The notes under the pieces were generated by a model, which saw only the letters and a program-made list of their open reading frames with translations, was not told where the DNA came from and searched no databases. This document shows positions 11,401 to 24,292 of a stretch of 64,000 bases of DNA, piece by piece. The DNA comes from Argopecten irradians (taxonomy: Eukaryota > Mollusca > Bivalvia > Pectinida > Pectinidae), in NCBI RefSeq assembly GCF_041381155.1, contig NC_091136.1, positions 52,318,284-52,382,283 of the forward strand, written 5' to 3'. Each line of letters begins with the position of its first letter. The first letter of the stretch is position 1. A program made the position numbers and the translations under genes.

Positions 11401-14400
11401 GGGTTATCATTTCGGTAAGTACCTAGGAGCAGCTTACATAATGGAAACATATGGGTTATCATTTCGGTAAGTACCTAGGAGCAGCTTACATAATGGAAAC
11501 ATATGGGTTATCATTTCGGTAAGTACCTAGGAGCAGCTTACATAATGGAAACATATGGGTTATCATTTCGGTAAGTACCTAGGAGCAGCTTACATAATGG
11601 AAACATATGGGTTATCATTTCGGTAAGTACCTAGGAGCAGCTTACATAATGGAAACATATGGGTATCATTTTCGGTAAGTACCTAGGAGCAGCTTACATA
11701 ATGGAAACATATGGGTTATCATTTCGGTAAGTACCTAGGAGCAGCTTACATAATGGAAACATATGGGTTATCATTTCGGTAAGTACCTAGGAGCAGCTTA
11801 CATAATGGAAACATATGGGTTATCATTTCGGTAAGTACCTAGGAGCAGCTTACATAATGGAAACATATGGGTTATCATTTCGGTAAGTACCTAGGAGCAG
11901 CTTACATAATGGAAACATATGGGTAATCATTTCGGTAAGTACCTAGGAGCAGCTTACATAATGGAAACATATGGGTTATCATTTCGGTAAGTACCTAGGA
12001 GCAGCTTACATAATGGAAACATATGGGTTATCATTTCGGTAAGTACCTAGGAGCAGCTTACATAATGGAAACATATGGGTTATCATTTCGGTAAGTACCT
12101 AGGAGCAGCTTACATAATGGAAACATATGGGTTATCATTTCGGTAAGTACCTAGGAGCAGCTTACATAATGGAAACATATGGGTTATCATTTCGGTAAGT
12201 ACCTAGGAGCAGCTTACATAATGGAAACATATGGGTTATCATTTCGGTAAATGCCTAGGAGCAGCTTAAAGCTTACATACTGGAAACATAATGGTTATTA
12301 TTTCGGTAAGTACCTCGGAGCAGCTTAGTTCATAATGAATATGGGATGTATGGATGATAATTAAGTTCCCCCAATAGAGTGGGGAACTTAATGTGTTTGC
12401 TCCATTTCTTATTCTTCTTCTTTTTCTTCTTCTTCTTCTGGTTCTTTCTTCTTTTTCCGTCGCGACTTTGTCCGACAGTTTTCTCGAAAACTATAAATCG
12501 GATCGCCATGAAATTTTGTGAGGTCAATTCTGGTGACCTGCATGTCGACCGGTTTCATTTTTTCCGACCAGCATCAAAGATGGAAGCCACAGCCTTTCGT
12601 TGTTAAAAATTGAACTGCTTATAGATATTAACAACTGGTCCGATTTGCCTGGAATCGGTTTCAATATGTAAATTAAATCAAATTATAAATTGTTAAAGTG
12701 GAAAATACCATAATAATGAGTAAAAAACAAAATTTTGGACTGTTTCAAATTTTTCAAAACCAGTAAGAGTTATCACCCTTTATTTACTAGTCAGCAGTGT
12801 TCTGTTTTAGGTCCAAGTTAATTTTTGTTGCATTTAAGTCAAAGATAATACTGTTACTAGTGACATCAAACTATTTCGAGGTCATTTATTGGGGGGGGGG
12901 GGTAATTTTTGCAGACCATCAGTCTGGGGAGGTCACTCTTGTCAAATTAGGCTCTGTGGAGATTGGGGGAACTTTATGTGACGGTACCCATCACAATTAG
13001 ATCTTGTTCTTCCTGTAAGCTTGATGTTGACCATTTTGACTTGTCCCACCTTTAAGATCATCCCATGAGTTACACCTTTAAGATCATCCCATGAGAAGTT
13101 TGTGTATATATTATCACATGACCTTGACTACAGGCTTTGATTGACTCATACACAAGTAATTACCTGTATGGCAATGCAAAAATAAGCATTTTGACCTTTG
13201 ACCTTCATGGATGTATTTGATATTCCTAAGGTTCAACATTACCTTCACTAGACCTTTATACTTTGGTCAAAAAGTCACTCTTGTAATTGATATTGCTTGC
13301 TGCTGAAACTTCTTCATTTGGTAATAAAGGAGAGGCAGTATCATGTACCTGAAGTAGATCACTGTGACTATGTATAACCTACATCAAATAGGTCAATGTT
13401 TCAGTTTCCTGTACAATTAATGATCAAGCAATGACTGTATTTTCTTAATTTGCTTTATTTTCTTGATATATATTTCAGTAACGCATTTGTATTTGTACAA
13501 CAAAGACGTTTCTGCATCAACCCAAATGAAGGCTTTGTTCAGCAGTTAACTGTAAGTGTTTATGTAGTCAGATATTCTATTTTTTTTTTTTTAGGTCACC
13601 TGAGACGAAGTCTCAAGTGACCTATTCTAATCGCTTTTTGTCCGTCGTCGTGCGTCGACCGTCGTGTGTTCGTAAACAATTTACATTTTCGACTTCTTCT
13701 CAAAAACCGCCGAAGCAATTTCAATGAAATTTGGCACAAACCCTTTGAAGGCATAAGGCCAATCAAAATTGTGAATTATATGACCCCCACCCCCCAGGGG
13801 GCTGTGGGAGGGGCCAAAAGGGGCAAAATTGACTAACATTTCAAAAATCTTCTCCTCCACTCACAGATGTGGTAGAATCAAATACTCTTCATAGATAGAA
13901 AGGTCTCAAGGCCCTCTACAAAAATTGTGAATTATATGACCCTGGGGTCTCAGGTTTCCCCCTGGGGAGGGGGTTAAGTTTACTATAGTTTATATAGTGA
14001 AAACACATTTTGGAGCATTACTTGGTCATTTATAATAGAAAATTAGTCAAATGTTGTCAGAATTATCCCTATGAAATGGCCATTGAATTCTATTAACAAA
14101 TTTTCCATGACTGACTCCCAGGGGCCTTAGGGGCGGGGCCAAAAGGGGTCAAATAGGCTAAAAATAGGGGTCTCGTGTTTCCCCCTGGGGAGGGGGTCAA
14201 GTTAACTATAGTTTATATAGGAAAAACACATATATGAATGTTTTTTGCTTATTTGTCATAGGAAATTAGTCAAACAGGGTTAGAATGTTTAGCCTGAGAT
14301 AGCATTTTATCGCCATAACCATATTGGTCCTGGCTGACCTCCAGGGGCCTTAGGGGCGGGGTCAAATAGGCTAAAACTTGACAAAAATCTTCTTCTGAAT

Positions 14401-16468
14401 TTACAGATTTGATGGAACCTGATACTCTTCATAGATTGGAAGGTCTTAAGGCCCTTTACAAAAATTGTGAATTTCATCGCCCTGGGATCTCAGATTTTCC
14501 CCTGGGTAGGGCGTCAAATTTACTATAGTTTATATAGGAAAAACACATTTATGAACATTATTTGCTTTGTTTTCATAGGAAATTAGTCAAACTGGGTTAG
14601 AATTATTAGCCTGAAATAGAATTTAACACCATATCCATATTTGTCCAGGCCTGGCTGACCCCCAGGGGCCAGAGGGGCGGGGCCAAAAGGGGTCAAATAG
14701 GCTAAAACTTCAAAAAACTTATTCTGAATTCACAGATTTGATGGAACCAAATAATCTTCATAGATTAAAAAGTGAAATTTATGAAATCACTGACATTGAC
14801 TGACTTCTTGTTTGGTTTTGTTGTTTAACGTTGGCAAAGCAAATTGTAATTTTAAGCATAAGGTTTGGTAACATAATACACTATCAAAATGAAAAACAAA
14901 AAATAAAAATTCTAAAAGGTTCAACTTTAAAGTTTATTCTAATTCGTCAATACTTTTTATAGATTTGAACCAACTTTGCAATGCTTTTCTGTAGCAGCAC
15001 ACAGGTGACCGTCAAGGCCTCTTTGGCCTCTTGTTTAAGTTTACAGTCTGCTTTATATACTTCAGTCAATGCATCAGATCTTGTATCTTGGCCTAAAAGT
15101 TTGAAGACATGACATAACTTGATACATTATAAACACAAGCCAATGAGCATTGGTCTGTGATAACCTTGCTTTGTTTTCAAGGTCAATTAAAGGGCAAATT
15201 TATAAAAAAAAAACTTATATTTAAAAGTAATTCAAATTACTGTCTTGTAGATTCATTTTGTATATATAGTGTGGTCAAATTGCTTCATATTCTTGTATAT
15301 ATTTTCTTCTTTGATTTACAGGAATACGAACCCATCTATAGGGCAAAGTTAAACTTTCAATATGGTGACAGATCAAGAGATAATTGTGAGTTGTGTTTTT
15401 AGGTCACATGACCATAGGTCATGGTGACCTAATGCAATAGCCTTTTGTCCGTGGTCATCCGCCGCGCGACGTCCGTTAATATTTCCTTGTGAACGGATCA
15501 CTTAAATATAAACTGAGTTTTATGAAACATAGTATGTATACTAACATTGTAAAGATCTTGGATGAGTTCGAAAATCAGCATTATTCAACCGTCATTTACG
15601 GAGCTATTGCCCTTTTCATTAATAATTATTATTGGACCTTGTGAACCCGATAACTTGAGTAAATATGTACTTAGCTGCATGAAATTTTTTATTTAGACTC
15701 AAATTGGAAAGATGTCGGACTAGTTCAAAAATCGACCTGATTAGATCATAACTTACAGAGTTATTGCCCTTTGCAATTATAATGATAGAATCTTGTGAAC
15801 ATGATAACTTGAGTAAATGTGCACCGAGCTTTATAACACTTTGTATGTTCACTAACATTGGAAAGATCTCAGAGGAGTTTGAAAATCAGCTTTATTCAAT
15901 TTTAACTTATGGAGTTATTGCCCTTTGCAATTATAATTATTGAATCTTGTGAGCATGATAACTTGAGTAAATATGATTCGAGCTTAATGAAACTTTGCAT
16001 ATACACTAACATTGGAAATATTTTGAACAAGTTTTGAAATAAGCTTGATTTGACTCTAACTTATTTATGGAGTTATTGCCCATTGCAATAATAATTATTG
16101 AACCATGTGAACACGGTAATGCGAGTAATTATGCACCAAGCTTAATGACACTTTGTATGTAGACCTATTAGATGAATGTTCCTATTTCGTGAACAAAAGA
16201 CATCAGTTGGCTAGAAAATTACATAACTAATTTGTATCAAATATCAAGTGACCGTTAAGGCCCATGGGCCTCTTGTTGTTTATTCTAAGTCTGATTTGAT
16301 ATGATTACTAACATGTGAAAACTTTTTAATTAATCAGAGCAAAATGAGAATGCACAAGCTGTAATGTTCATATGCATTGTCTTTTGCTTAGCCTTCCTCA
16401 AGAGAAAGCATCCAGATGATGATTCCTCTGATGAGGATTTCAAAGAAATGAGAGTTGATGACGGATGA
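8407..16468 (+). CDS. STYX: STYX, catalytically inactive dual-specificity phosphatase (pseudophosphatase)
   Basis: Nine exons join in frame: 8407-8439, 8897-8950, 9425-9522, 9812-9872, 10526-10602, 10948-10998, 13479-13551, 15322-15385, 16392-16468 (TGA). All have AG/GT borders. They give about 195 residues; animal STYX is about 220, so only a short N-terminus is missing. The first exon encodes DWRYVMRRQMQ, matching the vertebrate WTYPMRREMQ, so coding starts in an upstream exon I could not find. The core reads EIVPNLYLGPY, then HGITHIVCIRQNIEANF, then VHGNGGISRS. That last motif is the phosphatase P-loop with Gly (residue 101 here) in place of the catalytic Cys, as in all STYX proteins. The tail KRKHPDDDSSDEDF is acidic, like the mammalian one. 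Known roles of STYX: it binds phosphorylated ERK in the nucleus and the F-box protein FBXW7. Introns 6, 7 and 8 are enlarged by a minisatellite and two interspersed repeats. Confidence 0.95.
10963..12328 (+). repeat. 52-bp minisatellite made of a STYX exon end plus its 5' splice site
   Basis: The unit is the last 36 bases of the exon ending at 10998 (AGCTTACATAATGG...TTTCG) plus the first 16 intron bases (GTAAGTACCTAGGAGC). Counting the true exon end there are about 26 units. Units 1 to 25 start exactly every 52 bases from 10963 to 12211, and the last is degenerate. Only a handful of variants are seen (for example near 11665 and 11926), so expansion or homogenisation is recent. Every unit retains the coding bases and a consensus GTAAGT donor. 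Confidence 0.97.
12361..12604 (+). repeat. Hairpin-headed interspersed element with CTT tract in a STYX intron
   Basis: An 11-bp-arm hairpin (TTAAGTTCCCC ... GGGGAACTTAA, 12361-12391) is followed by a CTT-rich tract (about 12407-12460) and then TCCGACAGTTTTCTCGAAAA and TGAAATTTTGTGAGGTCAAT. The sequence has no clear coding sense; open frames across the CTT tract are low complexity. Confidence 0.55.
12891..12902 (+). repeat. Poly(G) run
   Basis: Twelve consecutive G residues lie in STYX intron 6. Such a run could form G-quadruplex-like structure or be a sequencing or assembly weak point. Confidence 0.9.
13591..15034 (+). mobile_element. Interspersed element with AGGTCACCTGAG start and GGCCTCTTGTT end, copy in STYX intron 7
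   Basis: It starts AGGTCACCTGAGACGAAGTC after a T-run and ends with GTGACCGTCAAGGCC, then TCTTTGGCCTCTTGTT. The interior holds about three diverged tandem units of roughly 330 bases (CCCAGGGGCCTTAGGGGCGG, GATTTGATGGAACC, CATAGATTGGAAGGTC). Its termini match the elements at 15401-16276 and 18600-20734. It is non-coding. A Helitron-like or other rolling-circle origin is possible because one end has a GGCC...GGCC hairpin, but the class is not established. Confidence 0.75.
15401..16276 (+). mobile_element. Second element of the same terminal family, STYX intron 8
   Basis: It starts AGGTCACATGACCATAGGTC 15 bases after the splice donor of the exon ending at 15385, and ends GTGACCGTTAAGGCCCATGG, then GCCTCTTGTT. 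The interior is about four diverged units of about 160 bases containing GGAGTTATTGCCCTTTGCAA and GATAACTTGAGTAAATATG. Confidence 0.75.
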
Positions 16469-18599
16469 ATAGAAGAGAAGAAAATGATGGCAGTACAATG
16501 ACAGCTGGTCCGAGATGACAGTCAATCTAGGCCAATGTAAGCCATAAGGCTTTTATGATCAGTGCAGGGTGTTCATGTGTACGATGCGACCTGCTGAAAT
16601 ATGAGAAGTCAAGAGGAGAAACAGAGCATATTAAAAGACATATATCTAAAGTTACATGTAATTGTAATGACCCCATTCAACCACATTCATCAGTAGGTCT
16701 GTTCTGTAAGTTGGTCTTTGAATAAGTATTGTTAATGTGAAATCATTTCAATATTTCCATTGGGCTCATTTTTGTGGATTATAATTTTTTTCAGTTTCAT
16801 TGGCACTTCAATTTGTGGGGAAGACCTTACAAATTACAGTCGAAAATACCATTGACCTTTTTCACCTGTACTGTGTGATCACCTAGGCGGAAATAAGCTC
16901 TACCACACAACACAGCTACAATTATTGTGTCAGCATTGCTAATTTCATGATAGACTCAAATAATTATTCATTGGTGGATGTAGTCTACAATATTGTGGAA
17001 ACTATAAGTATCTTTGTATAAGCAATACTTTGACTGGTGCTTTGAACTTGTTATCCTACTCCTTATTGTAATCATCCTAAGAACACCTGAACTTACCGGA
17101 CATTTGTGTACATTATTAAAATGATAAATTTTCGTGGGAAAGTAAATTAGTTGATTTGGGTTTAAAAAAAAAAAGAAATCCGATAAAAATGTATTCCTCT
17201 CAAAAAATAATGATTTCACAGTATTCTTAATTTTCTATAAACTTATACTTAAACATGGTTAAACAATGTTTTCTATAACGAACATCTGGGAACAAAATAC
17301 TTCGTTATAAGCATAATTTGTAAGGAAGTGATTTTGTTACAAACTATGCTTATAATGAAGTGATTATAAATGATTGACTTTGATCAGACATCGTATAGAA
17401 AAACCTTGATGAGGAATGGAAGTTACTAGGTTATAAACATGAATTTGTTATTAAAGCATGTTTGTTTTAAACACCTTTTGTTATAGTATGACTTTCCTTT
17501 TTTGTGGTGATTTTACTATTGCAATACCTTTATCAGACAATCGATGAGCAATATCAATGTTGTATGAAACAGAACAACTGGAAGGCAGTGTCATACTTGC
17601 TTTATTAGCTACTGTAGTATATTTAAAAAATGAGGGGGTAGAGGTATGCTGTGATAGCTTGTATGTGATGGCAGCGTGGCAAAGCCTACTACAGCCTACC
17701 TGTATGATAATGTAGTATAACATAATGTAGGATGAAACCAGTGATGCTATGTTTAATATCTGTTTGTTATGATTTGTTAATTATTACATAAAGCTACACA
17801 AAGGTACATTTTTCTATATTACTTTATGTTACGCTCCTATATCAAACCTTGACTAGTGCACCATAATTTTGTACATGTTCCAAGTTTAAAATCCCACTAC
17901 GCTAAATCGTGGATTAATTTAGGGGTAGATGTATGCTTGTCTATGCAATCAGATACATTACAGTAGATTAGGTCAAGCTATGATACACTAACTGGTATCC
18001 TTGTACCTTATGCTACACTATTAGTGCAAGTATGACCAAGCCTTTATGAAATTATTTGAAATCTAGAATTGGTGATTTGATATACTTATGTATAGCATAC
18101 TATATATAGTGATGCTTCTTGTAGTCAGTTTTTTTTTAGTAAAATTTAATATTGAAAATCCTCAGACTAAGTGCAAAATTTCATCCAAAATTTGAATACA
18201 ATTTTTTCTCCATCTATGGTTTTGGAATGTAGCATATGTGGTGTTTAGATTTTGTAACCTATTAGTTAACTTATAGGTATCTAGATCATTCTCTACATAT
18301 TGTAACTATAAGCCAGGTCTTTCTTTCTTTGCCTTAATAGACTCTAGTAAGCCAAAAGATAACCAAATTAAGTGCCTTCAACATATAAATGTAATTTCCT
18401 GCGTATTACCCGCATCAGAGTATAGCCATGGGAAACAAATCAGCAATTTTTTATGATATAAAAAAACATTTTACAGATAACCTGCAGTGGCAGATTGCCT
18501 ACAGGTTATACATGGATATATAAAACCATGATAAAATTAACATTGAAAATATGGAAATTAGTGTACATCAGAAACTTACAACTCATCACGATAGCCTGC
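16469..18599 (+). other. STYX 3' flank; no other gene seen
   Basis: The first part is presumably STYX 3'UTR. I could not place a confident poly(A) site. The remainder is AT-rich, with no supported exon on either strand. Confidence 0.5.
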
Positions 18600-20865
18600 A
18601 TGTACTGACCCAAGGGTCAGTGAACTATAGTCATCATGTTTCGTCCGTCGTCGTCGATAGCCGTGCGCCGTCCGCCGTTTTTTAGGTTCTTTTCACATTT
18701 GAACTTCTTCTCAAGTTCTACTAGTGCAATTTGGCTGAAACTTGCATGAAATGATCCTGACATGGTCCCGACAGTGTTGTTATTTTTCGGGTCGATCCCA
18801 TATCGTCCGCCACCGTGCGCATCGTCCATTTTGAACTTCTTCTCAGTTCTACCGGTGCGATTTGACGAAACTTGCGAAATGATCCCATGGTCCCGACAAA
18901 GTGTTGTTATTTTCGGGTCGATCCGAAATCCAAGATGGCCGCCAACATCTTGAAAACACATTTTGAACTTCTTCTCAAGTTCTACTAGTGCGATTTGGCT
19001 GAAACTTGCATGAAATGATCCTGACTGGTCCTGACAAAGTGTTGTTATTTTCGGGTCGATCCGAAATCCAAGATGGCCGCCATAGTCGCCATCTTGAAAA
19101 CACATTTTGAACTTCTTCTCAAGTTCTACGGTGAGATTTGGCTGAAAATTGCATGAAATGATCCTGACATGGTCCTGACAAAGTGTTGTTATTTTTCGGG
19201 TCGATCCCAAATCCAAGATGGCCGCCATAGCCGCCATCTTGAAAACACATTTTGAACTTCTTCTCAAGTTACTGGTGCGATTAACTGAAACTTGCATGAA
19301 ATGATCCTGCATGGTCCCGACAAAGTGTTGTTATTTTCGGCGTTTCCGAAATCCAAGATGGCCACCACAGCCGCCATCTTGAAAACACATTTTGAACTTC
19401 TCTCAAGTTCTACTGGTGCAATTTGCTGAAACTTGCATGAAATGATCCTGACATGGTCCCGACAAAGTGTTGTTATTTTTCGGGTCGATCCCAAATCAAA
19501 GATGGCCGCCACAGCCGCCATCTTGAAAACACATTTTGAACTTCTTCTCAAGTTCTACTGGTGCAATTTGGCTGAAACTTGCATGAAATGATCCTGACAT
19601 GGTCCTGACAAAGTGTTGTTATTTTTCGGGTCGATCCGAAAATCCAAGATGGCCGCCACAGTCGCCATCTTGAAAACACATTTTGAACTTCTTCTCAAGT
19701 TCTACCGGTGAGATTTGGCTGAAAATTGCATGAAATGATCCTGACATGGTCCTGACAAAGTGTTGTTATTTTTCGGGTCGATCCCAAATCCAAGATGGCC
19801 GCCATAGCCGCCATCTTGAAAACACATTTTGAACTTCTTCTCAAGTTCTACTGGTGCGATTTGGCTGAAACTTGCATGAAATGATCCTGGCATGGTCCCG
19901 ACAAAGTGTTGTTATTTTTCGGGTCGATCCGAAATCCAAGATGGCCACCACAGCCGCCATCTTGAAAACACATTTTGAACTTCTTCTCAAGTTCTACTGG
20001 TGCAATTTTGGCTGAAACTTGCATGAAATGATCCTGACATGGTCCCGACAAAGTGTTGTTATTTTTCGGGTCGATCCGAAATCCAAGATGGCCACCACAG
20101 CCGCCATCTTGAAAACACATTTTGAACTTCTTCTCAAGTTCTACTGGTGCAATTTGACTGAAACTTGCATGAAATGATCCTGACATGGTCCTGACAAAGT
20201 GTTGTTATTTTTCGGCTCGATCCGAAATCCAAGATGGCCGCCACAGCCGCCATCTTTAAAACACATTTTGAACTTCTTCTCAAGTTCTACCGGTGAGATT
20301 TGGCTGAAACTTGCATGAAATGATCCTGACATGGTCCCGACAAAGTGTTGTTATTTTTCGGGTCGATCCGAAATCCAAGATGGCCGCCACAGCCGCCATC
20401 TTGAAAACACATTTTGAACTTCTTCTCAAGTTCTACCGGTGCGGTTTGACTGAAACTTGCATGAAATGATCCTGACATGGTCCTGACAAAGTGTTGTTAT
20501 TTTTTAGGTTGATACAAAACCCAAGATGGCAGCCACAGCCGCCATCTTGAAAACATATTTCGAACTTCTTCTCAAGTTCTACCGGTGCGATTTGGCTGAA
20601 ACTTGCATGAAATGATCCTGACATGGGCCCGACAAAGTATTGTTACATCTCTGGTTGATCACAAATCGAAGATGGCTACCATGACACTATATCTAATTAA
20701 TTTCCTATATGTTAAGGCCCTTGTGCCTCTTGTTTGAAATAAAATTTGTTGAAAGAAATTGAAAATGATCCTGACATGGTCCTGACAAAGTGACACCATA
20801 TATAATTAATTTTACTATTGCCAAGGTAGTCAGATGACCGTTAAGGCCCTTTGGGCCTCTTGTTC
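18600..20865 (+). repeat. Interspersed element with about 13-14 copies of a 146-bp minisatellite
   Basis: After a TGACCCAAGGGTCA palindrome and CATCATGTTTCGTCCGTCGT, a unit of about 146 bases repeats from about 18690 to 20660. Each unit has AACTTCTTCTCAAGTTCTAC, TGAAACTTGCATGAAATGAT, CAAAGTGTTGTTATTTTTCG and CAAGATGGCCGCC. The element then ends twice. One terminus is at about 20734 (TTAAGGCCCTTGTGCCTCTT) and a second, after a short repeat of the tail, is at about 20865 (GTTAAGGCCCTTTGGGCC, TCTTGTT). The left units carry more small deletions than the right ones. Confidence 0.9.
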
Positions 20866-22744
20866 AGTTTGAAATCCTGCATAAGACTGTCTTAAAATTC
20901 TAATGTAGAAAAATTGAATAGACCACAGGTAATATGAAGGAAAATTATGGTACATACATGTCCTAGTATAATAATAAAAAGCATACAATGCTTAACAAAA
21001 CATATTAATTCGGGAATAATGAATTGTGAACATCAAGGAGTGGTAATATATCCAGGGCCTGACACCATAAATCTATTCTCAAACAGATTCAAAATTCAAG
21101 TACAGTCGAAACTCGTTATCTTGAAAGTCAATAACGGTCATATTATTGTGATTTTCTAAATCATAAGATTTGTATTCAATCATTTTGGTTACATGTTTTC
21201 AGATGTTTTTGGATTTTTTTTTAAATACATAAAAAAAAACTTGAATTACGATAATATGATCGTCATGATAATAGGCATGCACCCTGATCTCCGGTAGGTG
21301 GAATACTGACTTCAGTGGTTCATACAACAAACTTATACGGAATGGAGTAGCTAAACAAATAACAACAAGCATCTTTCTTATTTCAGAATTTTACATAAAC
21401 TTGAGTAAAAAATCTGTCCGAGACAGTTTTATGCTGCTAGGCCCAGTTGTTATTGTGTCATATTTCCTATTTAAGTTGTCTACTCCATCCAAAGTTTGTG
21501 ACAAATTTTATCAGTGTGTGCATACTGCAACTGCATGTTTTATTTTACCTGAACAGGGAAAAAGAATAATCCAACAGAAACACGCATTGTAATTGCTGTT
21601 AAACTTTAGATATGTATGTATGCAAGCTTATCATGATTGACGATTATGAGGTTAGTGGCGAGTCATGTGATATAATGATGTTATAATACTGTTTGTTGTT
21701 ATATTTTGTTGTATCAAATGCACTAGATGCATTGTGAACTATCCACTCGTACTAATATGATACATTTAGCAATAAAGTTGAAGTTGACATATGCAATCAT
21801 AAGTATTTTTTGTTTTTGGGCTGGTGTCCATCAATGTAATAAAATGTGAATAAGATTGGAATTTTCTCTTCACTACTGAGGTCATAAATCACTAACCTGG
21901 ACAAATACCCTCAAACGATTTCACCATTTGCAAATTTTGTTATTCATCCATGTGATGAATATGATGTGCAAAATAATCAATGTGCATCAAACATCTTGTG
22001 GAATTTCTGCTGCACAAAGCACTAAAATCAGACATTGACAAAATAATGTGCACTTACAGTACATGTTTTCTATATTTATCTAGGTTTGTATCTTGTACAT
22101 TTAATAATCTAATATTTCATTTGTGATTATTTACAGGTTGCTAGGTAAGGGGAGTTCAATCTGAGGCAAATTCAAGCTACTTTGCAAGACTGATTTAGCA
22201 GTTTGATAAACTTTGATTTTTAGTGCGAGGGTACTTGCATCATTATTTTGCATGTCGGGTGTAGAGTCCGTGTACATTAGCTATGCGCAGATTCCAACTG
22301 CACATGCGATACCGGAAGTCAGTGTCTTATACCGTTTAATAGATTTCGTCATGATTTAGTGACACCAAACTTTCAAAAACATATATTAAGATATACTTGT
22401 CAGCAATAATCTACTATAAATTAACAATAGTGACATTATACAGTGCTAAATGCATTGGTTTTGTGTAAACTTCAAGCGGCGTATCATACAAACTCTTGCA
22501 TCAGTCATGATATTCTAAGCATCTGATCGACTTTGGAAACTTCCGGAACAATACAATGCGATTCAGGTTTATATATAGTCAATAAAAGAAAGTGACGAAA
22601 TGGATAACTTTTAGTACCGGCTACATATTTAATTTATTTCACATCATCCTAGGTTCTAGGTGTACGTTGCACTATCGCTTACTAAAGCCTGTGACCAAAG
22701 ACCTTATTTGCGGCAGTTCTAATTAATATTTATTTAACTACACA
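20866..22744. other. No gene recognised
   Basis: AT-rich intergenic sequence between the convergent STYX and CRY-DASH genes. No exon with homology or convincing splice context was found. Confidence 0.5.
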
Positions 22745-23106
22745 CCTTTATGTAAGAGAAACAGAATAAAAAAAAACACATTATAAAATATCAGTCTGAG
22801 CTCTAGATCTGATGTACCCAAGAAAGGCATTCAAGCATGACACAGGTAAATCACCACATGCACAGAGACTGGACAGTGCTCTAGCAGACGACTATTTTGA
22901 GCAGCAAAACAAGTGTATCGTATCAATATCAATATGATAATAAACACACTTTTATGTAACAAAAGTAATTTCACATTTAAAGTTCTGATGAAGTAAAGGA
23001 AAGTATTTATTACAATGCACCAAGGGCGTAAACCATCTCCTTGCCATAGTCCCAAGGATAATGAGCGAAAGTGCTAGGTACACCTGCTGCAGAGGATGAT
23101 TTCATA
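22745..23106 (-). CDS. Putative 3'-terminal exon of an unrecognised gene (coding 23106-23010 plus 3'UTR)
   Basis: On the minus strand a TTAATTTCCAG acceptor precedes 23106. The exon encodes MKSSSAAGVPSTFAHYPWDY, then GKEMVYALGAL and TAA at 23010-23012. The following 260 bases would be 3'UTR. I do not recognise the peptide. The whole segment, from ten bases before the acceptor to about 22770, recurs reversed at 33172-33545. There the acceptor AG reads GG and one Gly is Cys. Either this is the source exon and 33 kb is a captured copy, or both are copies of a mobile sequence. No upstream exon could be assigned, and the CRY-DASH exon at 24143 does not join to it in frame. Confidence 0.4.
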
Positions 23107-24044
23107 CTGGAAATTAAGGTTAGGAAGTATTTAGCGAGCACTTAATGTCTAACAGACATATTTCTAGTTATTCACTCTAATTATCTAAATATAACAAACA
23201 CCAGCTGTGAAATAGTTTGTGTACTTTTATTAACACATTTTATTATAACAAAACTGATGTATATGTGTAAAACAAAAAAAATACCTGTTCAAATCTGCTG
23301 TTTCCAATTGAAGCTGTTTAACTAATTAACTACTGAATGCCTCTAATAATAATAGTTTTTGGAAGATCATGAATAAAGAAACCTGTAAATTATAAATAAT
23401 CTGGTAGTAGTACATGTGTCTACAGAAATGAGTATGTAATAAAAACAAAATATATCAATGAAAAACTCTTCCACAGGCAAATCTGTGCTGAAGCTGTTCT
23501 ATGTTTTAATTCAGCATTAGAATATAGACAACATTTGTTTGTTCTATTGTAGATATTTATCAACCTCAGTATATCCAATTGTTCTGTGGGGTATATTGTT
23601 AATATAATGTGTTCAGCCTAGAGGGGCACCCCAGGGCCATCTGATCCAAAGAATAACATCCATGTTTGTGGCATGTAAAAGAAATTTAATTTTTCATTTA
23701 TTTATTTTTTTTATTTTTTTTTGTGCCATTTCAACTTTGACCACCACTTCCTTCAGTTGTTTTGAGTGAAACTCTCCCAATAGGAATATCCTTGTTTAAG
23801 GGTTTTTTCTATCTATACCATATGCCTTGCTTCACATTTGATTCCCTTTCTTGGATGTTAATTAAAGATTCCAATTGAAATCCTACAGGGGACAAACATC
23901 AAGTCTTTTGTTGTGGCTGCTACTAGAATGTCTAGAAGGCCACCATTTGGTGGTTGCTACCACTGTCCATACCTCCTTGCTGTAATAGTGTGACTTACAT
24001 CACCATCACTTGTGTCATGAAATCCTTGGAATTGGAAGTCATCT
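23107..24044. other. CRY-DASH 3' flank; no other gene recognised
   Basis: It probably includes the CRY-DASH 3'UTR (minus strand). A low-complexity T-rich tract lies near 23690-23725. No supported coding exon. Confidence 0.4.
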
Positions 24045-24184
24045 TTATTTGTGATGAGAGCCGCCTTTGAAGTAGAAGTCAATACCCCTGTTTTGTTTCT
24101 GTGTTGTGGGCTCACTGCTGCCTTTTCTACCAGCTCCTCCACCCTGTACACAAGAAAAGGATTTAGTATCAGCTGGGAGATGAT

Positions 24185-24292
24185 GTTTTGGGGGTAAAAA
24201 GAGCTTAATTATAGCTGAAATTTGGGTTAAAAAAGAGCTTAATTATAGCTGAAATTTGGGGGTAAAAAAAGAGCTTAATTATAGCTCAAACA
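24185..24292 (+). repeat. Short tandem repeat, about 42 bp x 2.5
   Basis: AGAGCTTAATTATAGCTGAA followed by ATTTGGGNGTAAAAA occurs at about 24200, 24233 and 24270. It lies between the C-terminal CRY-DASH exon and the inserted repeat. Confidence 0.85.

Noticed and set aside
12330-12606. Frames of 65-75 codons with Lys or Phe runs
   Set aside because: They run through the CTT microsatellite and have no other support.
18617-20624. Series of minus-strand open frames of 63-231 codons with the repeated peptide EKKFKMCFQDGG
   Set aside because: They are translations of the 146-bp minisatellite. The period is not a multiple of three, frames break between units, and the same sequence appears reversed at 1-165 as repeat DNA.
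23997-24044. Alternative open frame through the last CRY-DASH exon ending in GTAAGT at about 24000
   Set aside because: The DASH frame with RGIDFYF stops at 24045; the other frame does not join to the exon at 23106 in its reading frame.
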